From: Atopsyche davidsoni
Lineage: Eukaryota; Arthropoda; Insecta; Trichoptera; Hydrobiosidae
Direction: 5' to 3'
DNA length: 64,000 nucleotides
NCBI GenBank assembly: GCA_022113835.1
Contig: JAILWY010000005.1
Span: 4,358,501-4,422,500 of the forward strand
Shown: piece after piece, positions 1 through 12,000 of the stretch
Position numbering within the stretch: the stretch's first letter is position 1
Layout of the letters: every line of letters starts with the position of its first letter
Translations under genes and position numbers: made by a program
The notes under the pieces: model-generated
What the model was told of the DNA's origin: nothing
The model's input: the letters and a program-made list of their open reading frames with translations, nothing else
Database searches by the model: none

Positions 1-312
1 CAATGAAGATTTATATTGACATTGCATGTATCTATATAAATTAAAAAATAAGTCCATAACCCTATGGAATTATTTTTTTTTTATACCCATAAGAATCACG
101 TGTATTTTTTAAAGAATTAATTACTTTTAACAGAGTCACGATTGTTTTCTTTTTCGTTAGGTGAGACAACCAACAGGATCCTGAATGATTCCTGGAAGGA
201 AGTTATCGATGAGTTAAGTCCTCCCATTATAGAGAGTCTCAAAGATGCCATCACCATCTCCGTCACGAAGTTACTTTCCAAGGTTCCATTCGATGAGGTC
301 TTAACACCATAA
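1..312 (+). CDS. Takeout/JHBP-like gene copy A, last exon only (5' part outside window)
   Basis: Only the end of intron 4 (1-160) and the terminal coding exon (161-312, stop TAA) are inside the window. The exon follows a TTCGTTAG acceptor and enters with two bases of a split Gly codon, as in copies B and C. It encodes 50 residues starting GETTNRILNDSWKEV and ending FDEVLTP. The 'LNDSWKEV...P' segment is the C-terminal hallmark of the takeout/JHBP family (PF06585), whose members are secreted carriers of hydrophobic ligands. It differs from copy B exon 5 by one residue (Asp instead of Asn in the middle). An AATAAA at 406-411, 94 nt after the stop, is the probable poly(A) signal. Identity with B and C makes the call firm; the rest of the gene lies upstream of the window. 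Confidence 0.9.
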
Positions 313-1083
313 ATATATTTCTGACGTTTAGTATAAAAATGTCAACATCAAAATTAAATCACGTGTTTACAAAAAATGATATCACAAAATATTACCGTTA
401 TACTGAATAAATTCAGTAAATTTTAACTATTGTTTATCATTTGCTTATTTATATTTTAACAACCAAATACTTTATTTACTTTGACATAGATCTAAATTTA
501 TTTAATTGAATTAAAATATTATAATTATGATATTAAAAAAACAGTTAATTGTGTCAATAATATGTATATGTGGAGGTGCTTTAAATTAGCCTAAGTATAG
601 CTAAAAATAAATAAACTTGAGAGCTCTGGGATATACTGGGTTAAAACAGGCCAGGTAGGCCCAAGCAACCCAATACTGCTTGGGCCTACTGAAGTTCTAT
701 ATTTTATTGGTTTTCATGTGATATAAACATTATTAATAAGTCTTAAGTCTTTTAATAATATATTTTTTTAAATTATTAATTTAAAAACACGCAAATTGTA
801 AATCAATTTCACAATGATTGTGAAAATGTGTTCAAAATAAATATCAAAAATATACTATATAGATATGAAAAAATAAACTGTATTTAAATAAATTGTTTTT
901 TTTAAGAAAATGTAAATATTAAATTACGCTGTCGAATTAAATGCCCAGCTTCTTGTATATTGTTTTTAATTTAATTTATTTCAGCTCCAATGTGTCAATT
1001 ATAATTATACCATCAACTATTCATCATTTTAACAGTCGATCATTTTAGAATTTCAGTAATTCGCTCATGCGTTTTAACTTATA
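313..1083. other. 3' flank of copy A, homologous to 14334-15136 and partly to 22469-23070
   Basis: Non-coding AT-rich DNA with a poly(A) signal at 406-411. It aligns along its length with the 3' flank of copy B. A 13-bp perfect hairpin (655-689) is absent from B. No gene is seen. Confidence 0.75.
655..689. repeat. Perfect 13-bp stem, 9-nt loop hairpin
   Basis: Arms GTAGGCCCAAGCA (655-667) and TGCTTGGGCCTAC (677-689) pair perfectly around ACCCAATAC. The corresponding stretch in copy B (14674-14690) is the reverse complement of 660-676, so this is an inverted duplication that differs between tandem copies. Confidence 0.9.
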
Positions 1084-1889
1084 TACGGTATGTGCATTAA
1101 TTTTTTCGTGAAATTGAAGCTTTATTATAAAAAATTGGTACAATATATTCTCTTCAAAGTATTGTTCATCACTAGCCATTACTTTTTCCCATCTTTCGGG
1201 TAAATTATGGATTCCATCCCAAAAGAACTGTTCGTCTTTTGAAGCCAAGTAAGAATCAGGCCAATTTTTGATTCCCTGTCCAGAAGTGAAGCGTATTCGA
1301 GAAAGCGCATTCTGCATCGATTGAAAAAAGTGGTAGTCGGAAGGGGCAAGGTCTGGGCTTTAAGGCGGGTGAGGCAGAACTTCCCATCCATTGTTTTCCA
1401 AATAGGTTTTAACCGATTTAGCAACATATGGCCGAGCATGTCATGATGGAAAATTACAGACTCGTGCCTGGTCGCGTATTCTGGCCTTTTTTCTGCCAAT
1501 GCTTACTTCAAACGCATCAATTGTTGTCTGTAGAACTCGCCCTTGATAGTTTGGCCTGGTTTCAGCAGCTCATAGTGCATGACACTCTTCTGATTCCACC
1601 AACTACACAGCATTACCTTAGCGCCATGAATATTTGGCCTGGCCGTCGATGTTGATGCATGTCCGGGCTTACCCCATGATTTTTTACGCTTGAGGTTTGT
1701 CGTAGCAAATCCATTTTTTATCACCAGTGATGATACGATGTAAAAATGACTTCTTTTTGTGGCGTTCAAGCAGCATTTCCGAAATGCAAAATCGCCTTTC
1801 GATGTCTCTCGGCTTCAATTCATGTGGCACCCAATTTTCTTGGTTTTGAATAATTCCCAATACTTTTAAGAGTCTTGAAATTGTTGCTG
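1084..1889 (-). mobile_element. mariner-like element 1, truncated, defective transposase
   Basis: The left terminal inverted repeat begins TACGGTATGTGCATTAA at 1084 after a TA target. Minus-strand reading gives mariner transposase pieces in shifting frames: FLASKDEQFFWDGIHNLPERW-type C-terminus, an APSDYHLF-like region, QLMRLK, and SWGKPGHASTSTARPNIHGA. Frameshifts and stops break the gene. The 5' (transposase N-terminal) side is lost at about 1889, where similarity to the other mariner copies stops, so no right repeat remains. The left junction is at the same place as mariner 3 downstream of copy B, so the insertion predates that duplication. Confidence 0.88.
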
Positions 1890-3235
1890 GAATTTATTAT
1901 AATATGTAATGTACCGATTAACCTTGGGTAAATATCGGTTTTTTTTATTACAAAGATTGTAACAAATCACATGTGAATAATTTATGTACTGAGCATTTTA
2001 TAAAAAACATCATTGAATTAAAAAAATCACCGGTTTGGTTAATCATCTTGATTAATAAATGTATTTATTCAGGTTATAGGGGGAGTTTTATTATAATTTA
2101 TTATACATAGAAGAAAATCGATACAAAAAATCAAACATTATTTTTAAACGTATTATTTTAATGTAATCTCGACCTGCTGTCTCTCCCACTCCTTGTACAT
2201 GACAAAGTTGCAGCAACTTGCAAACAACAGGTGAAGCATTCCAAGTAAATGTTAAAGCAATACCATATCTCGTGTTTAAATCGATAGTGTTTTTTGCATT
2301 TCTCGACTTAAGGGCATCTGTCGATTTGCGGTGCCAGATAACTCTACCCCATTAAAAACTTATGGCTTAGGTCACAGACAAATATCCATAATTCAATAAG
2401 TAGATTGAGAAGTAAACGTCGACTGGATAACCGAATAATATTGCTTTCTGTGTTATAATAATTACTCCGTAGTAAATTAATCGAAAGATTTCATTGATTT
2501 AAAGATTTGATTAGATTATACTGAAGTGCGCTTTACTTATTATTGTTTTGTTTTGTATGTAATCGCTTTTATAATACAATGTTAAAGTACACGTTTAATA
2601 ACTAAGATAAAAACAATTATATTAATAAGTATTGAAAAAAAAAATTAGTTTCTTTCACATGTCATAATTGAAGAACTAACACTGCAATCCAACATTTAAA
2701 TTTCCTAATTATTATTTGATAATATACAACTTGCTTTGCGTAAAATAGCATCTTTCCAAAATACTTACCTGTGTGTATTTTTACATATGGATATATTACT
2801 TAATACCATCGAAAAAAATTCTCGGTACAAATGTACATGTTCATGTTGAATCTGAAAAAACCTTTGTATTTAAAAAGTAAGCATATTTTTTTATATATGG
2901 AAAGAGCACCTCTACCACTTAGAAAAATGATAAATAAATTAGTATAATCTATTTATTAAAAAAAAAAAAAAAAAACAATGTAAACAAACACGTTGAATAT
3001 TTCAACTTTACAAGGACGACTTTGTGGGAGGCATTATGAGGAAAAACAACTCAAAAACTATGATTTAAATAAAACGAAAACAATTCTCGTTTGAGTACTT
3101 AATTGTGACGCATATTGCTCGATATGCTAATGTAGCAGAGTACCGGACATGTGAAATGTAGAAAATCCAGATTCTCATTAGGCTATAGAGAAAATATTTT
3201 TTTACTATCCAATTTAATCTCCACTGAAAGCTGAA
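1890..3235. other. Gene-free AT-rich DNA, absent from the equivalent position after copy B
   Basis: Between the truncated mariner and the point where homology to the B-C interval resumes (about 3236 versus 16195) lie ~1.35 kb without coding potential that I recognise. It has a poly(A) tract near 2959-2975. Either it is an insertion that cut the mariner, or it was deleted from the B-C interval. Confidence 0.5.
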
Positions 3236-4780
3236 CATTTCACTATTCAACTTTTTCTTGTATGTTTTGCATTATGTAATTTTATTTTTAAAAACTACTA
3301 CAGCACCAAAAATAACAGATGAAACCCATTTTAGATTATAAGCAATCTTAAATTGATCGTTTAAGATATAAAAAATAATTTTAAAGCTTTTATCAAACTC
3401 GTGATGGCTCGATATGATTTTATTAATCTCCAAAACAATACGTAAAATACATTTGAAGAATCAAATATAATACCGGATTTGGCAATGGCAAATTTAAGCA
3501 CACTGATAAACATCACAAATAATTTTTGGTAAATTTCTTCACTATTAATACTGCATTAAAACGCCATCATAATTATCCCAAAAATTGGCAATATACTGCT
3601 ATATGAAGGCCTTCCCTGTGATTTTACGTTATTATTCCTATTACTGACCAAAAGACCTAATCGACATAAATAATTAAAAAATAATTTAAAAAATTTGTTG
3701 AATTCACTGCGCAATACCTCTTAAAACTAAATTTATTTCTAAGTTTTCAAAAAAAAAACTATTCATTGCTTTATTAGTTCGGAAATAACGTATTCTTCAA
3801 AGATACTTTTCCTTGTGATGTGGACCCTCTCAAGGCGAGAAACCTATTTGGATCTTTTACAGTTTATGTTCAAAATTAAATGATGGAGCTGTGTTATTGA
3901 TTATTAACAATAACAAAAAATAAAGATGTCATTTTCATGGCATGTGGGCATGTAAAAAAAAAAAAAAGGTTTTCGAAATAAAATTATTGTCTATATAATG
4001 TAGTGGCAATGTAAGGTTGTATTATGTACGTAAATATTACATATCTAGTCACTAAAAAAAGTATTGTCTTCATCTTGTTGGATGATTGAAAAATAGGAGA
4101 AGAAGGATAATTTTTAACCGTTAAAAAAATTAATTAATTAATGTTACCAAATGGACGTCCAATCACAAACTGACTGCTATAGGATGGAGTGTGCCGGGTT
4201 GAGTGTTTACCTGGTCGATAAACTCTACTTCAACCAGTTTTTAGGTAGATTTTTTAACTTGTAACAATTAACTGAGGCCAAAAAATTTCAAAAAAAATAT
4301 AACACGCGGCCGCACAAGGCAGAGATGATTATTTACAATTAAAATATTTTTTTATATAATATAATTTCTCAATGAAGTACTTTAAAACCTAAAGATACTT
4401 AGTAATATGTTTTAAGATGTGAATACATCATAACTAATGAGATAAATCACTTTTTTTATACATGTGTTTTTTTTTCAAAAAATTGCCATGACTTTTTGCA
4501 ACACTTTCCATATATAATGTGTGATTAAAGCAGGTTATGTATAAATTCAATATTATTTCGGAAGTATGCAACCAAAACTTCTATTAATTGCCTCGTTTTT
4601 TCATGGCTGCTTACTAATTAATTTTTTTCGTGTCTACTGTTTTATAGCTTATGTAATTCAACTATACACGCTGTTTTACTTGTATTAAAAACATCTTAAA
4701 ATTATTTAATATTTATATTTGATTATTGTGAAGACCGTCACGGTAAGTGCGATTTTTCCTATACAGGTCTTATTTGTGAT
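3236..4780. other. Intergenic DNA between copies A and B, no gene
   Basis: 3236-3432 matches 16195-16391, and 4221-4780 matches about 17281-17815. The middle part, 3433-4220, has no counterpart in the B-C interval, which holds other sequence there. Only homopolymer runs and short spurious frames are seen. Confidence 0.6.
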
Positions 4781-5067
4781 TGATATGATTTAGTACATTT
4801 TTTCACACGTTGAAAATTATTAAAGAAAATCGTGACTTGTGCGGAATATTTAAATGGCACGAGTACGTTGATTCATATCCAGGATATGATTATTAAAATT
4901 TTCGCTAAGTTGCAGTGGCTCGTTAGTATAATCGGACAATGCACCGGCCATGTAAGCTGATTGGGGTGAGCTGAATTTCAGATTTGGGTTCGAATCCCGA
5001 TGATACTCTTCTGAGAGTTTCTTTAATCATTTTCAATGTGTGAAAAAATGTACTTTATCATATCAAT
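4781..5067 (+). repeat. tRNA-derived SINE preceded by an inverted partial copy (foldback pair)
   Basis: A tRNA-like head runs from about 4913 to 5000: an A-box-like GTTAGTATAATCGG, an anticodon-arm-like ACCGGCCATGTAAGCT and a B box GGTTCGAATCCC at 4987-4998. It resembles a tRNA-Thr(TGT) type. The tail GAGAGTTTCTTTAATC plus TTTTCAATGTGTGAAAAAATG is shared with copies at 17.9, 27.1, 27.4 and 38.6 kb. The left arm (4781-4847) is the reverse complement of this tail, so two copies lie head to head. The tRNA-like part has no good acceptor stem and is not called a working tRNA. Confidence 0.75.
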
Positions 5068-5219
5068 TATTCAATATTTTTTTCGTAACAAAATTAAATC
5101 TATATATATACAACACAAACTCCAAAACCGGTTTCATTTGAAAGCCAATAATACCGAGGTGGTTTTAGGCCATTTAAAATAAACAATTATTAATAAAGTT
5201 TATTTAACAAAATAGATTT

Positions 5220-5692
5220 TTGACATTTCCCATACAAAAGAGAACAGTGTCGAGCTCGCGGATAATGCAGGCTGCCAACAAAAAAACACTGATCTTGGTG
5301 TTTGTTAGGATTAGTAGTTGTATAATGCAGGCTGCCACAACAAAAAAAAAACAACAGAACTATCATTCATTTGAGACCAGGTCTTTTCATCACATTTATG
5401 TACAATTCTGTTTGGTCGGTCATATCGCTCACAGACATGATCTGACAGTTAGAGTTTTCAAACAAAAACTCATGGATTCCTGTTTTTCGCAACATTCTTA
5501 TTATGTTGCTTGTTCCAGAGTTGAAACGTCAAAAAATCTATATTTTTACACACCTACCGAAAGAACGCAATATATCCGCAAGCACTAAGATAAAAAAGTT
5601 AATAAATAAACAAAATTTCCTTCTTTTTTTTTTTCGATCAAATAAAAAATGTATTTTATTTGATCGTGTAGCACGCGCCGGGTATCCGCTAG
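5220..5692 (+). mobile_element. Internally deleted Helitron remnant upstream of gene B
   Basis: The decayed reading frame ends in pieces typical of Helitron Rep/helicase proteins: HDLTVRVFKQKLMDS from the helitron-like N domain, fused directly to YVACSRVETSKNLYFYTP, the helicase C-terminal 'VACSRV' motif. A large internal part is therefore missing. The 3' end reads GGGTATCCGCTAG followed by T (end 5692), matching the CTRR|T Helitron terminus. A palindrome (5636-5665) lies just inside. A short unit, ATAATGCAGGCTGCC, occurs twice in the 5' part. A homologous remnant precedes gene C. Confidence 0.75.
5636..5665. repeat. Palindrome inside the Helitron 3' end
   Basis: Arms GATCAAATAAAA (5636-5647) and TTTTATTTGATC (5654-5665) pair perfectly with a 6-nt loop. 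Helitrons carry a hairpin near the 3' CTRR end, but here it is about 27 nt away and AT-rich, so its role is uncertain. Confidence 0.7.
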
Positions 5693-5784
5693 TGTTTATT
5701 ATTTTTTTAAAAATTATTTCATCTTCTAAAAATAATTTAAAATAAAAATTAATGAAGGCAATAAATTAATTCATTGCATTTTTT

Positions 5785-6039
5785 GTGTGTTTTTTTGTGA
5801 TGGTGTGCCGCAGAGCCTCTGAGGCCTGCGAGCCTCGGGGTAGGTTACTTAAGGCCTCTCTCGTGTCGGGGAGATCCACTACCGTCTTGGACCTCGCTCG
5901 GCTGCGACGTTTTCGTCTTGCGTGTTGGACCTGCTCCATAAAAAAAATAATCAATCGTCAAGACATAGACGCCGGCAGCCCGGCAGGTCCATGCAATTAT
6001 CGTTTACTAAATTTGAGATCTGGAGTTCGTATTTTCAAA
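5785..6039 (+). promoter_or_regulatory. Promoter and 5' leader of gene B, conserved before gene C
   Basis: This block, including a TATA-like CATAAAAAAA at 5938 about 100 nt before the ATG, is nearly identical to 18860-19102 before gene C. Conservation of both position and sequence supports a core promoter plus leader. The transcription start (estimated around 5965-5970) is an inference from TATA spacing. Confidence 0.5.
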
Positions 6040-9000
6040 ATGTTAAAAAAAGTATTGTTGTGTGTGCTGGCGCTCGGCTTGTTGGATGTCAGTAACGCTG
6101 CTGAGTTACGTGAGTATTTTATCATTACGCATATAAAAAAAAATGTCATTATCATCGCTGGATATCATTATTCATTTATCGGTAGTATCCCGTATAATTT
6201 ACAAAAATTTTCACGAATATTTCACTAAATCACTCATATTGTTATTATTTTAAGGCATGTTATTTTTTTCTTATATGCTTCTCCTCAGAGACGTTTGGCG
6301 ACCATTTCACTGAGCATATACTCATGCTGTCCATGGTTTTCTAGGGGAAACATAGTATAGTGGGTCCCCGAGTTCTTCTACACCATACAACTAAATATAT
6401 ACAATACCAAAAGTACATTTCATCGAATGTACTGTCACATAAGTCAGGTGTTTTCTTTTTTAAATGTTTATTCAGCCACTTTTAATTATAATGTAATGAC
6501 AACTTTTTCGAAGCACTTAAAACACTTTTTGTTATATTCCAAATGATTTTTTTTTTAATTACATCTGATGTGGTATGTATTTATATTCAAACTGCCATCT
6601 ACTTAATCAGCACAATAACAATATTGAAACCAGTTTATCAGGCGGATAGGTGCAAACCAATCGCCAAAAATGGTTTTTCTAGCCAGTAATCCTTTGACCT
6701 TTAACCGGTTTCCACGCAGGCGACAGATTAACAAGCTTCTTGAACTTGAAACAGAAACGTGTTCCCATTTCCGATGTTTATACGAGTACAGCCTCAATCC
6801 ACGACTTGTAGGACTCACTGCACTTCGATATGCTAAGTTCTTGTATAAGACATGTGCTTATCACCAATAGTAATCTCTTGTTTCAGTATTCCGGAAATAT
6901 CGTAAAATTTTCAGCGCGATTGCTTCCAGTGTCACAATTTACATAATTAATTTATGTAATATTTGACCATGTAAATACAATCAGTCTTTTATATACGATG
7001 CTGGATGCTGGCTTCTTAGCTCGTGTGGATGGAAGTAAGCGTCTGCATTAACCTACCGTACACAACAAACAAATTAGGTTATTGTCAAACTAAGGACGAA
7101 GGTTTATGAAGAATATAGAATATATAATTTAGAGAGCATGTTTAAAATTAGGTAACCTTCTCATTGTACTTTTTAAAGCGTTTAAAAATGTAATGTTTAC
7201 TCTAGTTCTAACCATTTAAAATCGAAACCTGAATCATAAAGTAAAAAGTATAAAACACTTTCGCTTTGCCAGATCTTAACCACTGGACTACTATAAACTT
7301 ATAGTTTCGACTTTTATGGCAAAAAATCGACAGAGAGCCGCTTCTACTCAACTCTTATTTAAACCTTGATTATTGAAGATCGATATATTGGATAAATTTA
7401 CATTCCATACTCTTATTAAAATTATTTGTAGTGAAAAATAACGATAAACGTGTAACGAGTTTTTGTCCTTGAGAATGATAACTTATGTGAAAACAGAAAT
7501 TCGGGTACGTTATAATGTTTTTTTTTATGACATGGGTTTATTAAAATATCATCACAGCCCATCTAAATTGCTTTATGATAGCAAAAAAAATCACGCATGC
7601 AATAAATTTTTCTAAGCAATATTCATTAATTGTGAATCCAGTTTTTTTCCGTTCACCTTGTATTTCCTTATTAACCTAATAAAAAATATTGAGTCTTGTT
7701 ATTTCGGCAAATCAAACCTACGTCAGAGCAAAACAGTAAATAAATTTGTACATATTTGTGTGTGTGTGTAATTGTATACATACATATATATTATATAAAA
7801 TATGTACATATATATTTTTTCAAATATATCTGCACGTGTGTGCATATATTTAGTACTGTTGTTTTTTCCTCACGTCCGTCGATTTTAGTCTGTATAAATG
7901 CATAATATATATATATTCAATGAACGACGTGTGATTCTTCAAAAGTCAGAGCGAATAATGCGAATGTGAAAATTTGTATACAACATGCGTGCTGGAAACA
8001 ATACTTGAACTTTAATGCGACCAAAAAACCCATATTATATTTTAAAAACACTTGTGTAACACCGGGTGTATATTCACAGAATCACACCTGATAGCAATTT
8101 ATATTAGGAGTAAGATGAAAAAAATTGGTTCCCGGCATGACAAATCAAATGAAGTGAGAATAAATCTATTTTTTTTTTTTTTTTAATATTATTCATAAAG
8201 ATTAGCTGAATAATGTGTATCAACAAATCATATAAATACGTTTTTTTCATTTAAAATAATGAAGTAGTTTTTTGATTCAGGTTAAGGTCCCTCCCTGATT
8301 TTTTCTGAGGATTTTCCAGTAGTCAAGCAAGCAGATGGAGTCTTGTTTGATAATTATTAATAAAGTATCAAGTAAATTACTACTATCACCTCTAAAACGA
8401 TTGTGTAGCTAAAAGGCATTTGCTTATAAGGTTTTAATGAATTTATTCATCTGTTGATAATACTCACCTGCATAATTTATAATACATTGTCACAGAAAAA
8501 CCACGTTTCAAAAATAATTATGTCAGTACTTAATTTACCTGTAATATTTAATTAAGTGTCACCTCAAGGCGAGTGTCCACAGCACACGAATTTCTTGTTT
8601 GACAAAGATTATGTTATATTGTAAATAAAATACTTTTGTGATTGTTTCACACGTTTTATTTGATTGGTGACCGGTTTTGCCAGCCCTTCACGTTGACAAT
8701 ATCAATAGAAGTTGAAAGGTTGGCGATACTGGTCAACAATAAAATAAAACATGTGAAGACCACAAAAGTATTTTTAATGGAATTCCACCGAGTACTCTCT
8801 GTCAAAAATATTGAATACTTAAATGTTAGGAACCAGTAGATTATTGAAAAACTTGTGAAAATGATTTAGTTGGAAATCAGGTTTCGTAAACAGAGAGATC
8901 AGAACTAATTATACATGTAATATTATTTTTAATGTATTTATTTTTTTCAAGCGATCGCTAAAACGTCGATAAAAACAAAATTACTGCTGACAAAAAATGT

Positions 9001-12000
9001 CACAAAAAGCCTAAAAATAAAAATTAAGATATGATAAAATAGCTAAAATGTTTTATTATAAGAAAAAAATATATTTTAGACGCCTCTTATTAAAAATTTC
9101 TGGCACAAAAAGGATTCATCGACAAATACAAAACATACTAAAAAACGAATATTTTTATTTAAAACATTTAATTTATTTGTTTATTGAATAAGAATTATAC
9201 AAATATACTCAAATATATGATATAATAAATTGTCACATACGAAATATATTTATTTTATACAATACGATATTAATATTAAGGGATTGTGTTTTGAAGCTTT
9301 TAAAATCTTAGCTGGTTTATGATAATCATAAAACATTCATATCTTAATTTGATCATTAATTTAAACATGATTACTCTACAAGTAATGTACATACTTTATC
9401 TCTTCATCAATAATCAATCGCTTGTCCGTTGTTATGAAGACAAACTATGGAATGTCATTTTTCAGTGTTTATTACTTTTAACATAAAACGAATACAATTA
9501 TTATAGTTGCAGATAAAACATATTTCATGATCAAATGGTCGTTTCTCAAAACATGATCATTTTACTTTTTATTAGTATCAATAACTAATTATTATATATA
9601 AACGCTATTCAACACGCTTAAATAAATAGTATTAACTGTTTATAAAACAAATTAGTTCTCAGATTCGCAGTCAGTAAGAATTTGTGCTAACAGCTTAGCT
9701 TACTATACAATCGTTAATATCAACGAATATTTAATCTTTAGCACGTGCCTTAGTAAACAAGACGTCGAAATTATTCAGACAAGTTTTTACAGATAAAATA
9801 GCAAATAACTTTTTTAGAAGATCATGGCATACAAATATATGCTATCACCAAACCAGGAAGCTGAGAATTATATTACGACTGAAGCCATTTCAATGCGAAG
9901 TATTTTTTTCACCAAATCGAATAAATTATTCCGATGCTATTACAAGTTGCAAAAAGTCTCGAAGTGTCGCTGAGCCATAATTTTTGTTTGCATATTTATA
10001 ATTTTTTGTTCATGTTTTATAATCTTCACTATAAATAGTTTTGAAAATGTTATTTCATATTATCATACTATCCATTGCATTGCATTACGTAATACGTTTG
10101 AAGAAGTTAATTTATTCGTTTTTTTCTTCATCAGGTGTCTCTTCTTACAGGAGGTTGACTACCTTCTCACTGAGCATATATTTATGGTTTTCTTAGGGAG
10201 AATAGTATAGACCTCGGGTCCTTCTACAGCGCAGATTTATATTTGAAGGAAAAGTCTGCGTAATGTTGCTGCCTAATAGCATTTAGGTGTCCCAAAATCA
10301 ACGCAAGATATGAATTTGTCGCCATTTTCGCAGTAAAGTTTTAAAAGGCTGCCAAGCTTTCATTATTTTTGAAATATTGTTAAATAATGAAGACACGTTG
10401 TTTTATCGTGTAACGCTCCATTTTTACTAACCCTAAACTCGCAGCTGTCAAAAATTGTTTTTTTTTTTTTGGTGTTCTCAAAACTTTACCGCAAAAATGA
10501 CGACAAATTCAAATCTTGCGTTAATTTTGGGACACCTTTATAATCCTTTCCTTACAAAGCTCTCGCGTTCAGATCTGATACAATAGCAGGAGCTCGCTTC
10601 ATTATATCAAATCATTCCAAGTCCACTCCAACAGAATGCAGAGAGCGGGGAGGTTAGGTTAGGTTAGGTTTACTCTTAGGTTACATGACTCGTCCCCCTC
10701 TACAGGAAGCACGAAGACGTAAGATCATTGTGTTTTTATATAATGTGTAATATGCTGCCTCTTCCTCCTTTACAGGAATGCAGCATATGATGAAGATATG
10801 CCTGCGGGGATCTTCCTCGCAGGGAAACGATGCTTCCTTTCAGCCACTGTTTTTTATATACGTATTTTTTTTATTTTGAAAGCTGTGCAGAAGGTATAAA
10901 AAAGAGACGCCCCCGTAACTTGGTATGTGCTCAATGGCGGTTCCAGGTACGGGGGGCAAAAAAAAAAAAAAAAGGTTTACTCAAAAAAAATATTTGAAAC
11001 GTCAAAAAATTTAATGGCGTTTAAAACACAGTTGAAATTCAACAGTTTCAGTCTGATCTGTCGTCTTTCAGCCAGCTACATGAAGTCCTGCTCGCGCTCG
11101 GACCCCAAGCTGAACGAGTGCGCCACGGCCAGCGCGAAGGCCGCCAGCTCCATATTCACCAAGGGCGACCCCGAGCTGGGGGTTCCGGTACTCGACCCCA
11201 TATCCATCGGGGAGATAAAGTTCGGCTCTGTCGGAGGCAACGGCCTCAACCTGATCTTCAAGGACAGCAAGCTCCACGGCACCAGGAATCTGGAAGTCAA
11301 AAAAATGACGTAAGAACCTTCACTTTCATGACCTCGACATCCCTAATGTCATATTTTATCTTAACAACATAAATTTTAAATACTAGATGCTACATTCTCA
11401 GTAGTTATTTAATGGATTATTTTTCATATCTGTCGCATCTCTTATTTTAGGCTTACTACGTAAATTTAAAATCTTAACCTATTTTAATTAATATATGATA
11501 TATCGTCACTTTAACCTTTTAAGTTTTGTGATTTAATTATAGACAAATTCGTATTATAAGCTTTCAATTAAGCTTTCAATAAACATATTTTTGTTTCAAA
11601 TTTACATATTATTTCAAAACCATGTGCATAAATATTATCATTTAAATATATAGAGCTGATTTCTTAATGTAATGATTATTCTTGATGACAATAGTTTTTT
11701 TTTGGCATCATGTTATTCTTATGCAAATTTTATAAATTGGTGATTTCAGGGTCGACTTGAAGAAGCGCAGAATATCGGTGAAGCTCTTCGGAGACTTAGT
11801 CTTGACGGCGGACTATGAAGTCAGTGGAAGGCTTCTGATCATCCCCCTCACCGGCAAAGGGCTGGCTAAAATCAAAATAGGTAAATTACGAGAGCTTATA
11901 AAAAAAATATTGAGTGTTCAAATTTTTTTTTCAAAATACGTGGAAATAATATACGATGTGTGCATTAATTTTTTCGAATTTAATCGTAAAATTGGAGCTT

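Noticed and set aside
4913..5000. Possible functional tRNA-Thr gene
   Set aside because: The acceptor stem does not pair, the same head and tail recur at several loci, and the arrangement is that of a SINE.
11068..11300. Open frames on the minus strand across exon 2 of gene B (and 19920-20204 in gene C)
   Set aside because: They are antisense shadows of a GC-rich coding exon; no start context, splice or family support.
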